DNA of 64,000 nucleotides. Source: Colimorpha sp045222295. Its GTDB lineage: Bacteria > Bacteroidota > Bacteroidia > Bacteroidales > P3. The stretch lies in NCBI GenBank assembly GCA_045222295.1, contig JBGUXP010000008.1, forward strand, positions 62,001 through 126,000, in the 5' to 3' direction. Of the stretch, positions 24,677 to 33,601 are shown piece by piece. Within the stretch, counting starts at the first letter, position 1; the number at the start of each line of letters is the position of its first letter. Made by a program: the position numbers and the translations under genes. The notes beneath the pieces are model-generated. The model saw only the letters and a list, made by a program, of their open reading frames with translations. It searched no databases and was not told the DNA's origin.

Positions 24677-25927
24677 ATGAAGGTATCGAAGATATTCAGG
24701 GGGGACCGGACGATCTGGGTGGTGTTTCTGCTGCTCAGCATCATCTCGCTGGTGGAGGTATATAGCTCCATCGGCCTCTTTGCCTATTCACAAGGCAGCG
24801 CTTGGCCCACTGGACTGTTTCTCAAGCACCTTTTTATTGTCATTGCCACATGGGTGGTGGTGGCTCTGGCCTCGCATGTGAACTATCGTTTCTTCTCGCG
24901 ATTTGCCTTGTTGGGATTCTGGATATCTGTCGTTTTGCTGGCTGTGGTACTCATGATGGGTGGCCGCTGGTTCCACCTGCCCGTGGTGGGCCAGTTCCAG
25001 CCCTCTGAGGTTGCCAAAGTTATGCTGGTGCTCTTCGTGGCTCGACAGTTGGCTCTGAAGAAGGATGAGGCTGGCGAACTCGGCACCTTCCTCTCCCTGC
25101 TCATCTATATCGTGGGAGTTGTCGTCCTCGTGCTGCCCGAGAACTTCTCGACGGCGGCTCTTATTTTCCTTTCGTGCTATCTCATGATGCTTTTCGGCGG
25201 TGTCAACCGCAAGTGGTGGTGGCGTCTGATGCTCGCAGGTATGCTTGTAGTGGGAGTGGGACTGGCGGTGACCTATGTGCGATATGACAAGAGTACGCGT
25301 TCCGAGGGGGAGAAGACCGAACAGCTGTTGGAGCGTTCCACGACGTGGGGACACCGTATCCATTCGTGGCTCCAACCCAATCCAGATGAACTCTCGCAGG
25401 AGAATATGGCGCGAATGGCTGTAGCCCGGGGAGGATTCTTCGGGAAGGGCCCAGGCAATACCGTTCATGCGCGCTTGATGACGCAGGCTCATAACGACTT
25501 TATCTATGCCATCATCATCGAAGAGATGGGTATGCTGACGGGAATCCTCGTGCTCGTGTTGTACAGCGTGTTTTATTTCAGATGTATCCGTCTGGCGTGG
25601 AGGTGCAAGGGACGCTTCGGCGCTTTGACTGTGGCGGGATTTGGGACAATGATTTATCTGCAGGCACTGGCCAATATGTGTGTGGCTGTGGGCGTGCTGC
25701 CTGTCACCGGTCAGACCTTGCCGTTTATTTCCTATGGTGGAACGGCATACATCTTCCTGGGCTGTGGTCTGGGAATCATACAGTCGGTGGCGGCTGATGT
25801 GGAGAACGGAAAAAGGAAAGAGGAGAGCGAGGAGAAAGAAAAGGGGGAGTCGGCAGTTTGCTCCTCCGAGGTTACAGGCCTGCAGAGCAAGCAGGATAGT
25901 AGTCAGTTGACAGAAGACAGTGATTAA
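24677..25927 (+). CDS. ftsW: Lipid II polymerase FtsW (SEDS family)
   Basis: The 416-residue protein has about ten membrane helices and SEDS family motifs: GRWFHLPVVGQFQPSEVAKV near 94-113, the segment HAR followed by THNDFIYAIIIEEMG-like sequence (AHNDFIYAIIIEEMG) near 272-286 and PVTGQTLPFISYGGTAYI near 342-359. It polymerises septal peptidoglycan with its PBP partner. The cytoplasmic tail after residue 375 is charged and ends in the sequence shared with MurE (AVCSSEVTGLQSKQDS). It starts 17 bp after the murD remnant. Confidence 0.95.
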   Translation: MKVSKIFRGDRTIWVVFLLLSIISLVEVYSSIGLFAYSQGSAWPTGLFLKHLFIVIATWVVVALASHVNYRFFSRFALLGFWISVVLLAVVLMMGGRWFHLPVVGQFQPSEVAKVMLVLFVARQLALKKDEAGELGTFLSLLIYIVGVVVLVLPENFSTAALIFLSCYLMMLFGGVNRKWWWRLMLAGMLVVGVGLAVTYVRYDKSTRSEGEKTEQLLERSTTWGHRIHSWLQPNPDELSQENMARMAVARGGFFGKGPGNTVHARLMTQAHNDFIYAIIIEEMGMLTGILVLVLYSVFYFRCIRLAWRCKGRFGALTVAGFGTMIYLQALANMCVAVGVLPVTGQTLPFISYGGTAYIFLGCGLGIIQSVAADVENGKRKEESEEKEKGESAVCSSEVTGLQSKQDSSQLTEDSD

Positions 25928-26016
25928 CGAATTGACCTTTCGATTTTACCACATTAAGACTTTCTGCACTTAGACCTTGGAATTTAGAAATTAGAACTTA
26001 GAAATTTGAAATAAAT
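25847..26016 (+). repeat. Shared gene tail and spacer, copy 2 (ftsW end to murG start)
   Basis: Second copy of the sequence at 22782-22908. It starts GAGTCGGCAGTTTGCTCC, contains the identical stretches CAGGCCTGCAGAGCA and GTGATTAACGAATT, and ends in TTAGAAATTAGAACTTAGAA before the murG ATG. Within dcw these are the only two copies I found. Confidence 0.8.
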
Positions 26017-27198
26017 ATGAAGATTATTATCAGTGGAGGCGGAAGTGGCGGGCATATATTTCCCGCAGTGGCAATAGCCAATGCCGTGAAAGCACGGTGG
26101 GCGGATGCCGAGGTACTATTTGTGGGAGCCGAAGGACGTATGGAGATGGAAAAGGTGCCGGCGGCTGGATACAAGATTATTGGTCTTCCCATTGCGGGGT
26201 TGCAACGCAAGCTCACCCCGGCCAATATCGTGAAGAACCTTCAGTTGCCGTTCCGCATCTTGAAGAGCCGGAAGATGGTGAAGGGCGTCATCAGCCAATT
26301 CCACCCCGACATCGTGGTGGGTGTGGGAGGATTTGCCAGCGAGCCCACCTTGAAATCCGCTGCCGCGATGGGCTACAAGACCCTCTTGCAGGAGCAGAAT
26401 TCCTATGCGGGTTTGACCAACAAGATCCTTGCCCGCAAGGCGGAGAAGATATGTGTGGCATACGAGGGGATGGATCGTTTCTTCCCCAAGGAGAAAATTG
26501 TTTTCACCGGCAATCCCGTGCGTGCCGACATCGAGCAGATGAACGTCACTACTGCAGATGGACGTGCTCATTTTGGCCTTGCGCCTGAAGGCCGTGTGCT
26601 GCTGTCGGTGGGAGGAAGCCTGGGAGCCAGGAGCATCAATGAGATGATCATCAATCATCTGCACTTCTTCCGCGAGAATAGGATACAACTACTGTGGCAG
26701 ACGGGTCGTTGGATGTATGACGAGGCAGTGGCTGCCGTCGAGCGTGCGCAGGTAGGGCAGTGGGTGAAGGTGCACCAGTTTATTTCGCGTATGGATATGG
26801 CTTATGCCGCTGCCGACATCGTGGTGTCGCGTGCCGGTGCCATAGCCATCAGCGAGCTTTGCCTTGTGGGGAAACCCGTGGTGCTGATACCGTCGCCTAA
26901 TGTGGCCGAAGACCATCAGACGAAAAATGCACTGGCACTGGTGGACCGTGGGGCTGCTGTGATGGTGAAGGATGCCGACTGCAACGGTCAGGGATTGGCG
27001 GCTGTGAAGGACCTCTTCGATGCTCCCGACCGTCAAGAAGCCATGCGTGCTGCTATCGCAAGAATGGCGGTGCGCAATGCAGCAGGCAAAATTGTGGACC
27101 AGATAGATGCATTGGTGAATGGACCTGCGAAAAAGGCCGCCGAGAAATTGCCCGATGCGCTACAGCGTTTGGAGAATCTTAAAAACCTGTCGCGATGA
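26017..27198 (+). CDS. murG: UDP-GlcNAc:lipid I GlcNAc transferase
   Basis: The 393-residue GT28 glycosyltransferase begins with the loop GGGSGGHIFPAVAIANAV, has VGVGGFASEP near 103 and the C-terminal nucleotide-binding block ADIVVSRAGAIAISELCLVGKPVVLIP in two parts near 267-293. MurG adds GlcNAc to lipid I on the cytoplasmic face to form lipid II. It overlaps murC by 4 bp (ATGA), so translation is coupled. Length is slightly over typical because of a C-terminal extension. Confidence 0.96.
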   Translation: MKIIISGGGSGGHIFPAVAIANAVKARWADAEVLFVGAEGRMEMEKVPAAGYKIIGLPIAGLQRKLTPANIVKNLQLPFRILKSRKMVKGVISQFHPDIVVGVGGFASEPTLKSAAAMGYKTLLQEQNSYAGLTNKILARKAEKICVAYEGMDRFFPKEKIVFTGNPVRADIEQMNVTTADGRAHFGLAPEGRVLLSVGGSLGARSINEMIINHLHFFRENRIQLLWQTGRWMYDEAVAAVERAQVGQWVKVHQFISRMDMAYAAADIVVSRAGAIAISELCLVGKPVVLIPSPNVAEDHQTKNALALVDRGAAVMVKDADCNGQGLAAVKDLFDAPDRQEAMRAAIARMAVRNAAGKIVDQIDALVNGPAKKAAEKLPDALQRLENLKNLSR

Positions 27199-28613
27199 AC
27201 TATTATTTCCTTGGTATAGGAGGCATTGGGATGAGCGCTTTGGCGCGGTATTTCCATCGGAGAGGCGACACGGTGAGTGGCTACGATCGTACGGCGAGCG
27301 CGCTCACGGCGGAGCTTGAGGCTGAGGGTATCTCCATTCATTATGAGGACAATCCGGAGCTGATACCCGCTGAGGTGGACCTGGTGGTCTATACCCCTGC
27401 GGTGCCTACGGATACCCTCGAGTTCCAGGCCATTGTTGCCCGCGGTGTGAAGATGGAGAAGCGGTCACAGATGCTGGGGGAGATTACGCGAGGCAAGAAG
27501 TGCATCGCTGTGGCCGGTAGCCATGGAAAAACCACCACCACTACCATGATTGCTCATCTGCTGAGCGAGGCTCCTTGCGGATGCAGTGCTTTCCTTGGGG
27601 GAATCAGCAAGAATTTCAATAGTAATCTACTTGTCAATAACGATAGTGAATATGTCGTGGTCGAGGCCGACGAATATGACCGCTCGTTCCTGCAGCTCCA
27701 TCCTTATATGGCAGTCATCACTGCTACTGACCCTGACCATCTGGACATTTATGGCACTCACGAGAATATGATGGAGGCTTACCTCCAGTTCGCCAGCCAG
27801 ACCGATGCTCAGGGCCGACTCTTCTTGAAAGAGGGTATTTTCCGTACTCTTGATGGTGAGCCCTTCGTCGATTATGGCCACCACCATGACCATGAAGACC
27901 ATTCGACTACCAACTGTCATCTGTCGACTACCAACTGTCAAACCTATACCGCCCGCGGCATTGATGCCGACTATTATGCTATCAATGTACGCAACTATGG
28001 CGGAAATCTCTTCTTCGACCTTCGGACTCCCGACGGAGTGCTCTACGACCTGGAGTTGGACGGTGCTCCACTGGTGAATGTCGAGAATGCCGTCGTCGCT
28101 TCGGCGGTAGCCCTTAGCTGCGGTCTGGACCACTACCAGCTGCGTCATGGGTTGAAGACTTTTGCCGGTGTGCGTCGTCGTTTCGACTACCGCATCCGTG
28201 AGAAAGAGTTGATTTATATAGATGACTATGCCCATCATCCTCGTGAGATACAGTCGACCATCGAGGCTGTCCGTTATCTCTATCCCGGCAAGCGAGTGGT
28301 GGGTATCTTTCAGCCGCACCTCTACAGCCGCACGCGTGATTTCGCCGATGAGTTTGCACATGTGCTACAGACTCTCGACGAGGTTATCATGATGCCTATC
28401 TATCCTGCCCGCGAGAAGCCTATTCTTGGTGTTACCTCCAGTATGGTCCTTCGGAAGATGGAGACTATGTCGAAGTACCTGTGCACTCCCGACCAGGTGC
28501 TGGAGCTTGTGCCTGCCCTGTGCCCCGATGTAGTGCTCACCCTTGGTGCCGGTGACATCGACCGCCTTGTCCCGCGTCTGGAAATCACCCTCCGCAAACA
28601 ACTATTAAACTAA
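27195..28613 (+). CDS. murC: UDP-N-acetylmuramate--L-alanine ligase
   Basis: The 472-residue Mur ligase starts MNYYFLGIGGIGMSALARYF (Rossmann loop GIGGIGMS) and has the ATP-binding motif GSHGKTTTTTM near 115 and the central EADEYDRSFL near 155. MurC attaches L-alanine to UDP-MurNAc. Near residue 237-250 it carries a duplicated heptapeptide (STTNCHL, STTNCQT) encoded by a 21-bp tandem repeat at 27903-27944, in a position where the family has a loop. Otherwise complete. Confidence 0.95.
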   Translation: MNYYFLGIGGIGMSALARYFHRRGDTVSGYDRTASALTAELEAEGISIHYEDNPELIPAEVDLVVYTPAVPTDTLEFQAIVARGVKMEKRSQMLGEITRGKKCIAVAGSHGKTTTTTMIAHLLSEAPCGCSAFLGGISKNFNSNLLVNNDSEYVVVEADEYDRSFLQLHPYMAVITATDPDHLDIYGTHENMMEAYLQFASQTDAQGRLFLKEGIFRTLDGEPFVDYGHHHDHEDHSTTNCHLSTTNCQTYTARGIDADYYAINVRNYGGNLFFDLRTPDGVLYDLELDGAPLVNVENAVVASAVALSCGLDHYQLRHGLKTFAGVRRRFDYRIREKELIYIDDYAHHPREIQSTIEAVRYLYPGKRVVGIFQPHLYSRTRDFADEFAHVLQTLDEVIMMPIYPAREKPILGVTSSMVLRKMETMSKYLCTPDQVLELVPALCPDVVLTLGAGDIDRLVPRLEITLRKQLLN

Positions 28614-28642
28614 ATACTTAACACTAAATATTTAACACTGAG

Positions 28643-29398
28643 ATGAAACGTTCTGTCAAGATTATGCTCATCCTCCTGAGCGCCGTGGTGCTTGCAGTGT
28701 TGGTCATTGTCGCCAATGTGGCACGCTCGCGTTCACAGGTACGAGGCATAGAGGTGGCTCTCCGCTACGGCGACACTCCACAGTTGGTGAGCCGACAGGC
28801 CGTCATCGACACCGTCTTGCATCGCATGCCCAACCTCCTCCAGCTCAGTGTCAATGCTGTCGACCGCAACCGTGTGGCCTCCGCTGCACGCCGTGTGCCC
28901 TACCTCTCCCATGTGTCGGCTTCCGTCAGTGTCGGTGGCAAGGTCGTGGTGCGCGCCGAGCAGCGTCGTCCCATTGCCCGCCTCTACTATGGTAGTCGCG
29001 AACTTTATATCGACCGGGATGGATCCCTCTTCCCGCCTTCGCCTCTCGGCTTCTGCGATGTCTTGGTCGCTGGTGGCGATTTCTCCGAACCTCTCCGGCT
29101 CGATAGCCTCAATGCGCAAACCAAAGCCATCTGGAAACTCGCATGCTTCCTCGACGATGAGCGCGACTATCGCTGCCTTATCGACCAAATCTTCATCCAG
29201 CGCGACGGCAACATCATCATGATTCCCAAGGTAGGTGACCATTTCATCGAACTCGGCACCCCCGACGACCTCCATGCTAAATTCTCCAACCTTCTCACCT
29301 TCTACCGCAAAGGAATGCCCCGTGCCGGATGGAATACCTATTCCAAGATAAGCCTCAAATTCAAGGGACAGGTTGTCTGCACCAAGAAAAATTTGTAA
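28643..29398 (+). CDS. ftsQ: Cell division protein FtsQ
   Basis: The 251-residue protein has a short cytoplasmic lead, one membrane helix (about 6-27), a POTRA-like stretch (about 35-105) and a beta domain, the FtsQ/DivIB plan. FtsQ links cytoplasmic FtsA/FtsZ to septal synthases through FtsL and FtsB. Position between murC and ftsA is the standard one. The 29-bp spacer upstream is a low-complexity CTTAACACTAAA stretch. Confidence 0.9.
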   Translation: MKRSVKIMLILLSAVVLAVLVIVANVARSRSQVRGIEVALRYGDTPQLVSRQAVIDTVLHRMPNLLQLSVNAVDRNRVASAARRVPYLSHVSASVSVGGKVVVRAEQRRPIARLYYGSRELYIDRDGSLFPPSPLGFCDVLVAGGDFSEPLRLDSLNAQTKAIWKLACFLDDERDYRCLIDQIFIQRDGNIIMIPKVGDHFIELGTPDDLHAKFSNLLTFYRKGMPRAGWNTYSKISLKFKGQVVCTKKNL

Positions 29399-29445
29399 CC
29401 ATACTTAGAAATTAGAAGTTAGAAATCAAAAATAAAATCAATATT

Positions 29446-30852
29446 ATGGAAAATGAAATCATTGTAGGTCTAGACATTGGCACCACCAAGATCGCATGCT
29501 TCGTTGGCATGCGTGCCGATAATGGAAAAGTCAAAATCCTCGGCTTCGGAAAGACCGACTCCAAAGGTGTTGAACATGGCGTCGTCAAGAGCGTCACCGA
29601 CACCGCCGAATCTATCCGTCGCGCTGTAGGCGACGCTGCCGACCAGGCAGATGTCGACATCGACGAGGTCTGGGTAGGCATCGCTGGCCAGCACATCAAG
29701 TCTCGCCCCAGCCACGGTAGCGTCATGATTCCACAGGACCATCGCCTCATCGAGCAGGAGGATGTCGATCGTCTCATCTCCGAGCAATACAACACCATGC
29801 TCGAACCCGGAGAGGAAATAATCCATATCTTCCCCCAGCAATATATCGTCGACCGTGAACCCCTCAGCCGTGAGATATCTCCTGTGGGTGTCGTCGGCAA
29901 AAACCTCGAGGCCGACTTCCACATGGTCACCGCCAACGTCCAGAACCTCCAATACATCAAGTATGCTGTTCAGGATGCTGGCCTCCATATCAAGGGTGTG
30001 GTCCTCGAGCCTGTAGCTTCTGCAAAAGCAGTTCTTGACGACTCCGATCGTGACGCCGGTGTGGCCATGGTTGATATCGGTGGCGGTACGACCGACATCG
30101 CCATCTTCCACGATGGTATCATCCGTCACACCGAGGTTCTTCCTTTGGCGGGTAATGCTATCACCAATGATATCCGTGAGGGTTGCAATATTCTCAAGAA
30201 ACAGGCCGAGAGCCTCAAGGTTAAGTTTGGCTCCTGCCTCGTCCAGGCTGTCAGCGAGAACGACGTCATCTCCATTCCTGGCATCCGTAGCCAGGCTCCT
30301 CGCGAGATTTATGTCAAAACCCTCGCCGGCATCATCAATGCCCGCACCAAGATGATTCTTGAGCAGGTGGATTATTCCATCAAACTCTCTGGCTTCCACA
30401 AGAAGCTTATCGCCGGTGTCACCCTTACCGGCGGTGGCGCACAGCTCAAAAACATCAAGGAACTCTGCGAGCTTATCACCACCACCGATACTCGTATCGG
30501 CATCCCCAACGAGCACCTCTCACCCGACAGCGTCTCTTTCGCCGATTTGGCACACCCCATGTATGCCACCGGTATCGGCTTGGTTCTTTATGGCATTGAA
30601 CAGGCCGAAGCCGACCATGAGGAGGATGGAACGGTCGAGATGCAGCATGACAGTCCTTCCGCCAAAGAGGATGGCAAGGTCGACATCTTTGCCGATATGG
30701 GTATGGAGCCTGTGGAGGAGGTCGCTGCCAAACCTGAACCGGTCGCTACCCCCGAGGTCTCCGACAAGAAGAAAAAGAAAAACTCCGGCACCTTTGAGAA
30801 GACCATCAGTGGCTTCTTTAAAAAGGTTTTTGATGAAGGAATCGACGATTAA
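29446..30852 (+). CDS. ftsA: Cell division protein FtsA
   Basis: The 468-residue actin-like ATPase begins ENEIIVGLDIGTTKIACFVG, has the phosphate-2 block VAMVDIGGGTTDIAIF near 205-220 and the adenosine block TLTGGGAQLKNI near 325-336. The Lys-rich end (SGTFEKTISGFFKKVFDEG) is the amphipathic membrane-targeting helix, separated from the core by an acidic linker. FtsA anchors FtsZ filaments to the membrane. A TTAGAA-type spacer precedes it. Confidence 0.95.
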   Translation: MENEIIVGLDIGTTKIACFVGMRADNGKVKILGFGKTDSKGVEHGVVKSVTDTAESIRRAVGDAADQADVDIDEVWVGIAGQHIKSRPSHGSVMIPQDHRLIEQEDVDRLISEQYNTMLEPGEEIIHIFPQQYIVDREPLSREISPVGVVGKNLEADFHMVTANVQNLQYIKYAVQDAGLHIKGVVLEPVASAKAVLDDSDRDAGVAMVDIGGGTTDIAIFHDGIIRHTEVLPLAGNAITNDIREGCNILKKQAESLKVKFGSCLVQAVSENDVISIPGIRSQAPREIYVKTLAGIINARTKMILEQVDYSIKLSGFHKKLIAGVTLTGGGAQLKNIKELCELITTTDTRIGIPNEHLSPDSVSFADLAHPMYATGIGLVLYGIEQAEADHEEDGTVEMQHDSPSAKEDGKVDIFADMGMEPVEEVAAKPEPVATPEVSDKKKKKNSGTFEKTISGFFKKVFDEGIDD

Positions 30853-30997
30853 AACCCGATTGTGAATTAAGTTGTTGATAACTAATAGATAGATAGAGAA
30901 TTTATTCGGTAGAAAAGTAGTAATTTTATACTGCCAAAAATATTAGGCAAGCATAAACAAGAAATTCTTATTCAATAAGATAGAAATATACAAGCAC

Positions 30998-32641
30998 ATG
31001 GAAGAAGATGCAATTTTCACTTTCGACTCGCCCAAAGGCCAGTCTTCTTACATCAAAGTCATTGGTGTTGGCGGTGGTGGCGGCAATGCTGTCAACCACA
31101 TGTTCCGGCAGGGCATCAAGGGTGTAGACTTCATCGTCTGCAATACCGACATGAAGGCTCTCAACTCCTCTCCCGTCCCCAACAAAATCTCTCTGGGTGA
31201 ACTGGGTCTCGGCGCCGGCAACAAGCCCGAGCGTGCCCGTCAGGCCGCCCTTGCCAAAGAAGACGACATCCGCGACGCCCTCGCCCACAATACCCAGATG
31301 ATTTTCATCACTGCCGGTATGGGTGGTGGCACTGGCACCGGTGCGGCTCCCGTCATTGCCGAAATCGCTAAAAAGATCGACCTCGAAAATGACGAGAACA
31401 AGAAAATCCTTGTGGTTGCCATCGTTACCCTCCCCTTCAGCTTCGAGGGTAAGCGTCGCAAAGAACAGGCCGAGAACGGTATCAAGGAACTCAGCAAGCA
31501 TGTCGACTCCATCATCGTTATCAATAACGACAAACTTCGCACTTTCGGCAACCTGCCCATGTCGCAGGCTTTTGCCAAAGCCGACGATGTGCTGCTCACC
31601 GCCGCCAAGAGTATCGCTGAGATCATCACCAACAACGCTTACATCAACATCGACTTCCAGGATGTCAACACTGTCATGGAGAACAGTGGCACAGCCCTCA
31701 TGGGTGCCGGCTCCGGCCGCGGCGAGAACCGTGCCATCGATGCCATCACCGCTGCCACCACCTCCGTCCTCCTCAACGATAACGATATCCGCGGCGCCAA
31801 GAATGTGCTTCTCTATTTCTCTTACTCCGCCGAGCACGAGCTCACCATGGACGAGCAGGGCGAAATCACCGACTTCATCCTTGACAAGACCGGCATTGAT
31901 GCCGACTTCATCTGGGGCGCTGGTGTCGACGACGAACTCGACGATGAACTCAAGGTAATCCTCATCGCCACGGGCTTCGAGAAGTCAACCCTCGTCCCCG
32001 AAGGTCCTAAGGTCATCGAGCTCACCACCGATACCCCTGCCGACCAAATGCCTGCTCCTGCCCCTGTTGAAGAAGCTCCCGTGGTCGATTCCGATGAGCC
32101 CGTCCTCATCACCAAGGCAGAACCAGCCCCCATTGCCGAGACCTACGTCGCCCCTGTTGCCACGTTCGAGGCTCCCGCTCCTTCCGCAGAGAAACATGTC
32201 TATGTCCTCGAAGATGAAGAGCCCGTTGCCGTCGTCGAAACACCGAAGGCTGTGGCGCCTCTCGCCACCGAGCCCGACACCCTGGTGGAGGACATCCGTC
32301 TCCTCGACACCCTCACCATCGAAGCCCCCGTTGCTGAGGCTCCCCGTGCTGCTGTCGAGACTCCCGCTCCTGCCTTCTCCCGCTTCTCCGAGCCTGCCCG
32401 TAGCGCCTTCGAGAACGAGAACGACGTGAAAACGACTGCCGACCGTATCCGTCGCATCCACGACCTCCTGCGCAACAATGCCAATGGTGCCGACATCGTT
32501 CAGAAGATGTCCACTCGCGAGATGGCCGATGCCGACCTCTACGAAGGTCGTCACTCCAGCTCCCGCGAGGCTTCGGCCTATTCCATGCGCCCCGATGGCA
32601 CCATGTCAAGGAACGCTTTCTACGACGACCAGCCCGATTGA
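30998..32641 (+). CDS. ftsZ: Cell division GTPase FtsZ with long C-terminal linker
   Basis: The 547-residue tubulin homologue has the N-terminal GVGGGGGNAVNHM loop and the signature GMGGGTGTGAAPVIAEIAK near 107-125. The GTPase core ends near residue 325. It is followed by about 190 residues rich in Ala, Pro, Val and Glu and a short conserved end (REMADADLYEGR to SRNAFYDDQPD) in place of the PAFLRK-type peptide of other phyla. The extra length is a disordered linker. A 145-bp AT-rich gap after ftsA could hold its own promoter. The next gene starts within its stop (TGATG). Confidence 0.95.
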   Translation: MEEDAIFTFDSPKGQSSYIKVIGVGGGGGNAVNHMFRQGIKGVDFIVCNTDMKALNSSPVPNKISLGELGLGAGNKPERARQAALAKEDDIRDALAHNTQMIFITAGMGGGTGTGAAPVIAEIAKKIDLENDENKKILVVAIVTLPFSFEGKRRKEQAENGIKELSKHVDSIIVINNDKLRTFGNLPMSQAFAKADDVLLTAAKSIAEIITNNAYINIDFQDVNTVMENSGTALMGAGSGRGENRAIDAITAATTSVLLNDNDIRGAKNVLLYFSYSAEHELTMDEQGEITDFILDKTGIDADFIWGAGVDDELDDELKVILIATGFEKSTLVPEGPKVIELTTDTPADQMPAPAPVEEAPVVDSDEPVLITKAEPAPIAETYVAPVATFEAPAPSAEKHVYVLEDEEPVAVVETPKAVAPLATEPDTLVEDIRLLDTLTIEAPVAEAPRAAVETPAPAFSRFSEPARSAFENENDVKTTADRIRRIHDLLRNNANGADIVQKMSTREMADADLYEGRHSSSREASAYSMRPDGTMSRNAFYDDQPD

Positions 32642-33513
32642 TGAACAAGAAACTCATCGGCATCGTCTGCGCCATCGGCGCGGCCGTATGCTACGGTACC
32701 AATCCGCTGGCCCGCTACCTCTACGCCGAGGGGATGAACATCCCCTCGGTACTCTTTTACCGTTTCGGCCTCGCATGGCTCATCGTTGCCGTTGTCATGC
32801 TGTTCCGCAAAGAAAGCCTCCGCGTCAACTGGCGCGAGTTCTGTACCCTCTCAGCCCTCGGACTCCTCTTCATCGGCTCCTCCACAACCCTTTACACCTC
32901 TTTCTCCCTCATGCCCTCGGGCATCGCCTCCACCATCCTCTTCACTTATCCTGTCATGACCGCCGCCATCATGACCTTCTTTTTCCGCGAACGGCTCACC
33001 CTCGGGACCGTCGTCTCCATCGCCCTCTCTCTTGCGGGCGTGGCCTTGCTGTCGTTCAACGACGAAGGCGGTACCTTCTCTCTTCTCGGCATCGTGCTTG
33101 TGCTCATCTCAGCACTCACCTACGCGCTCTACATCATCGTTGTAGACAAGTCGCCCCTGCAGATGTCGTCTTTCAAGATTAATTTTTATGTCCTTTTTTA
33201 CTGTGCTTTAGGCAATGTTGTCTATGCTCTCCTCAGTGGTCAGGGACTCGCCCTGCCGCCTTCGCCCACGGCCTGGTTCTGGGTCTCGTGGCTCGCCGTG
33301 GTGCCCGCCATCATGGCTCTCGTCATGATGGTCTACGCCGCCAAATACCTCGGCTCCACTCCCACCGCCATCCTCGGTGCCCTCGAACCCATGACAGCCG
33401 TCCTCATCGGTGTCTTCGTCTTTGCCGAACCCTTCTCTCCCCGTCTTCTGTTGGGTATCGTCCTTATCCTCAGCGCGGTGACGCTGGTCGTCCTGGTTAA
33501 AGCTCGCCGCTGA
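32641..33513 (+). CDS. EamA/DMT superfamily transporter
   Basis: The 290-residue protein has about ten membrane helices in two homologous halves, each an EamA domain, with the hallmark segment GTNPLARYLYAEGM in the first helix pair and GALEPMTAVLIGVFVFAE in the second half. Members export or import small metabolites; the substrate is unknown. ATG at 32641 overlaps the ftsZ stop by one base, so it is part of the dcw transcript. That association is unusual and may be passive read-through. A TTG three bases upstream is less likely as start. Confidence 0.87.
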   Translation: MNKKLIGIVCAIGAAVCYGTNPLARYLYAEGMNIPSVLFYRFGLAWLIVAVVMLFRKESLRVNWREFCTLSALGLLFIGSSTTLYTSFSLMPSGIASTILFTYPVMTAAIMTFFFRERLTLGTVVSIALSLAGVALLSFNDEGGTFSLLGIVLVLISALTYALYIIVVDKSPLQMSSFKINFYVLFYCALGNVVYALLSGQGLALPPSPTAWFWVSWLAVVPAIMALVMMVYAAKYLGSTPTAILGALEPMTAVLIGVFVFAEPFSPRLLLGIVLILSAVTLVVLVKARR

Positions 33514-33549
33514 AAAAAGCCCCCGCTTGCATAGGCTCCGATGATTTTT

Positions 33550-33580
33550 TTTGTCACATCGGAAAAAAATCCTATTTTTG
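33550..33580 (+). promoter_or_regulatory. Promoter of the fimbrillin-like lipoprotein gene
   Basis: TTTG (33550-33553), 19 bp, TATTTTTG (33573-33580): a consensus Bacteroidota promoter 22 bp before the ATG at 33602. It rules out the in-frame ATG at 33551 as start. Confidence 0.8.
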
Positions 33581-33601
33581 CAGTCGAAAAAAAATTTGAT
33601 T

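Noticed and set aside
33514..33545. A possible terminator AGCC...GGCT after the EamA gene
   Set aside because: The stem is only four base pairs, with a long loop and weak T tract, so it was not called.
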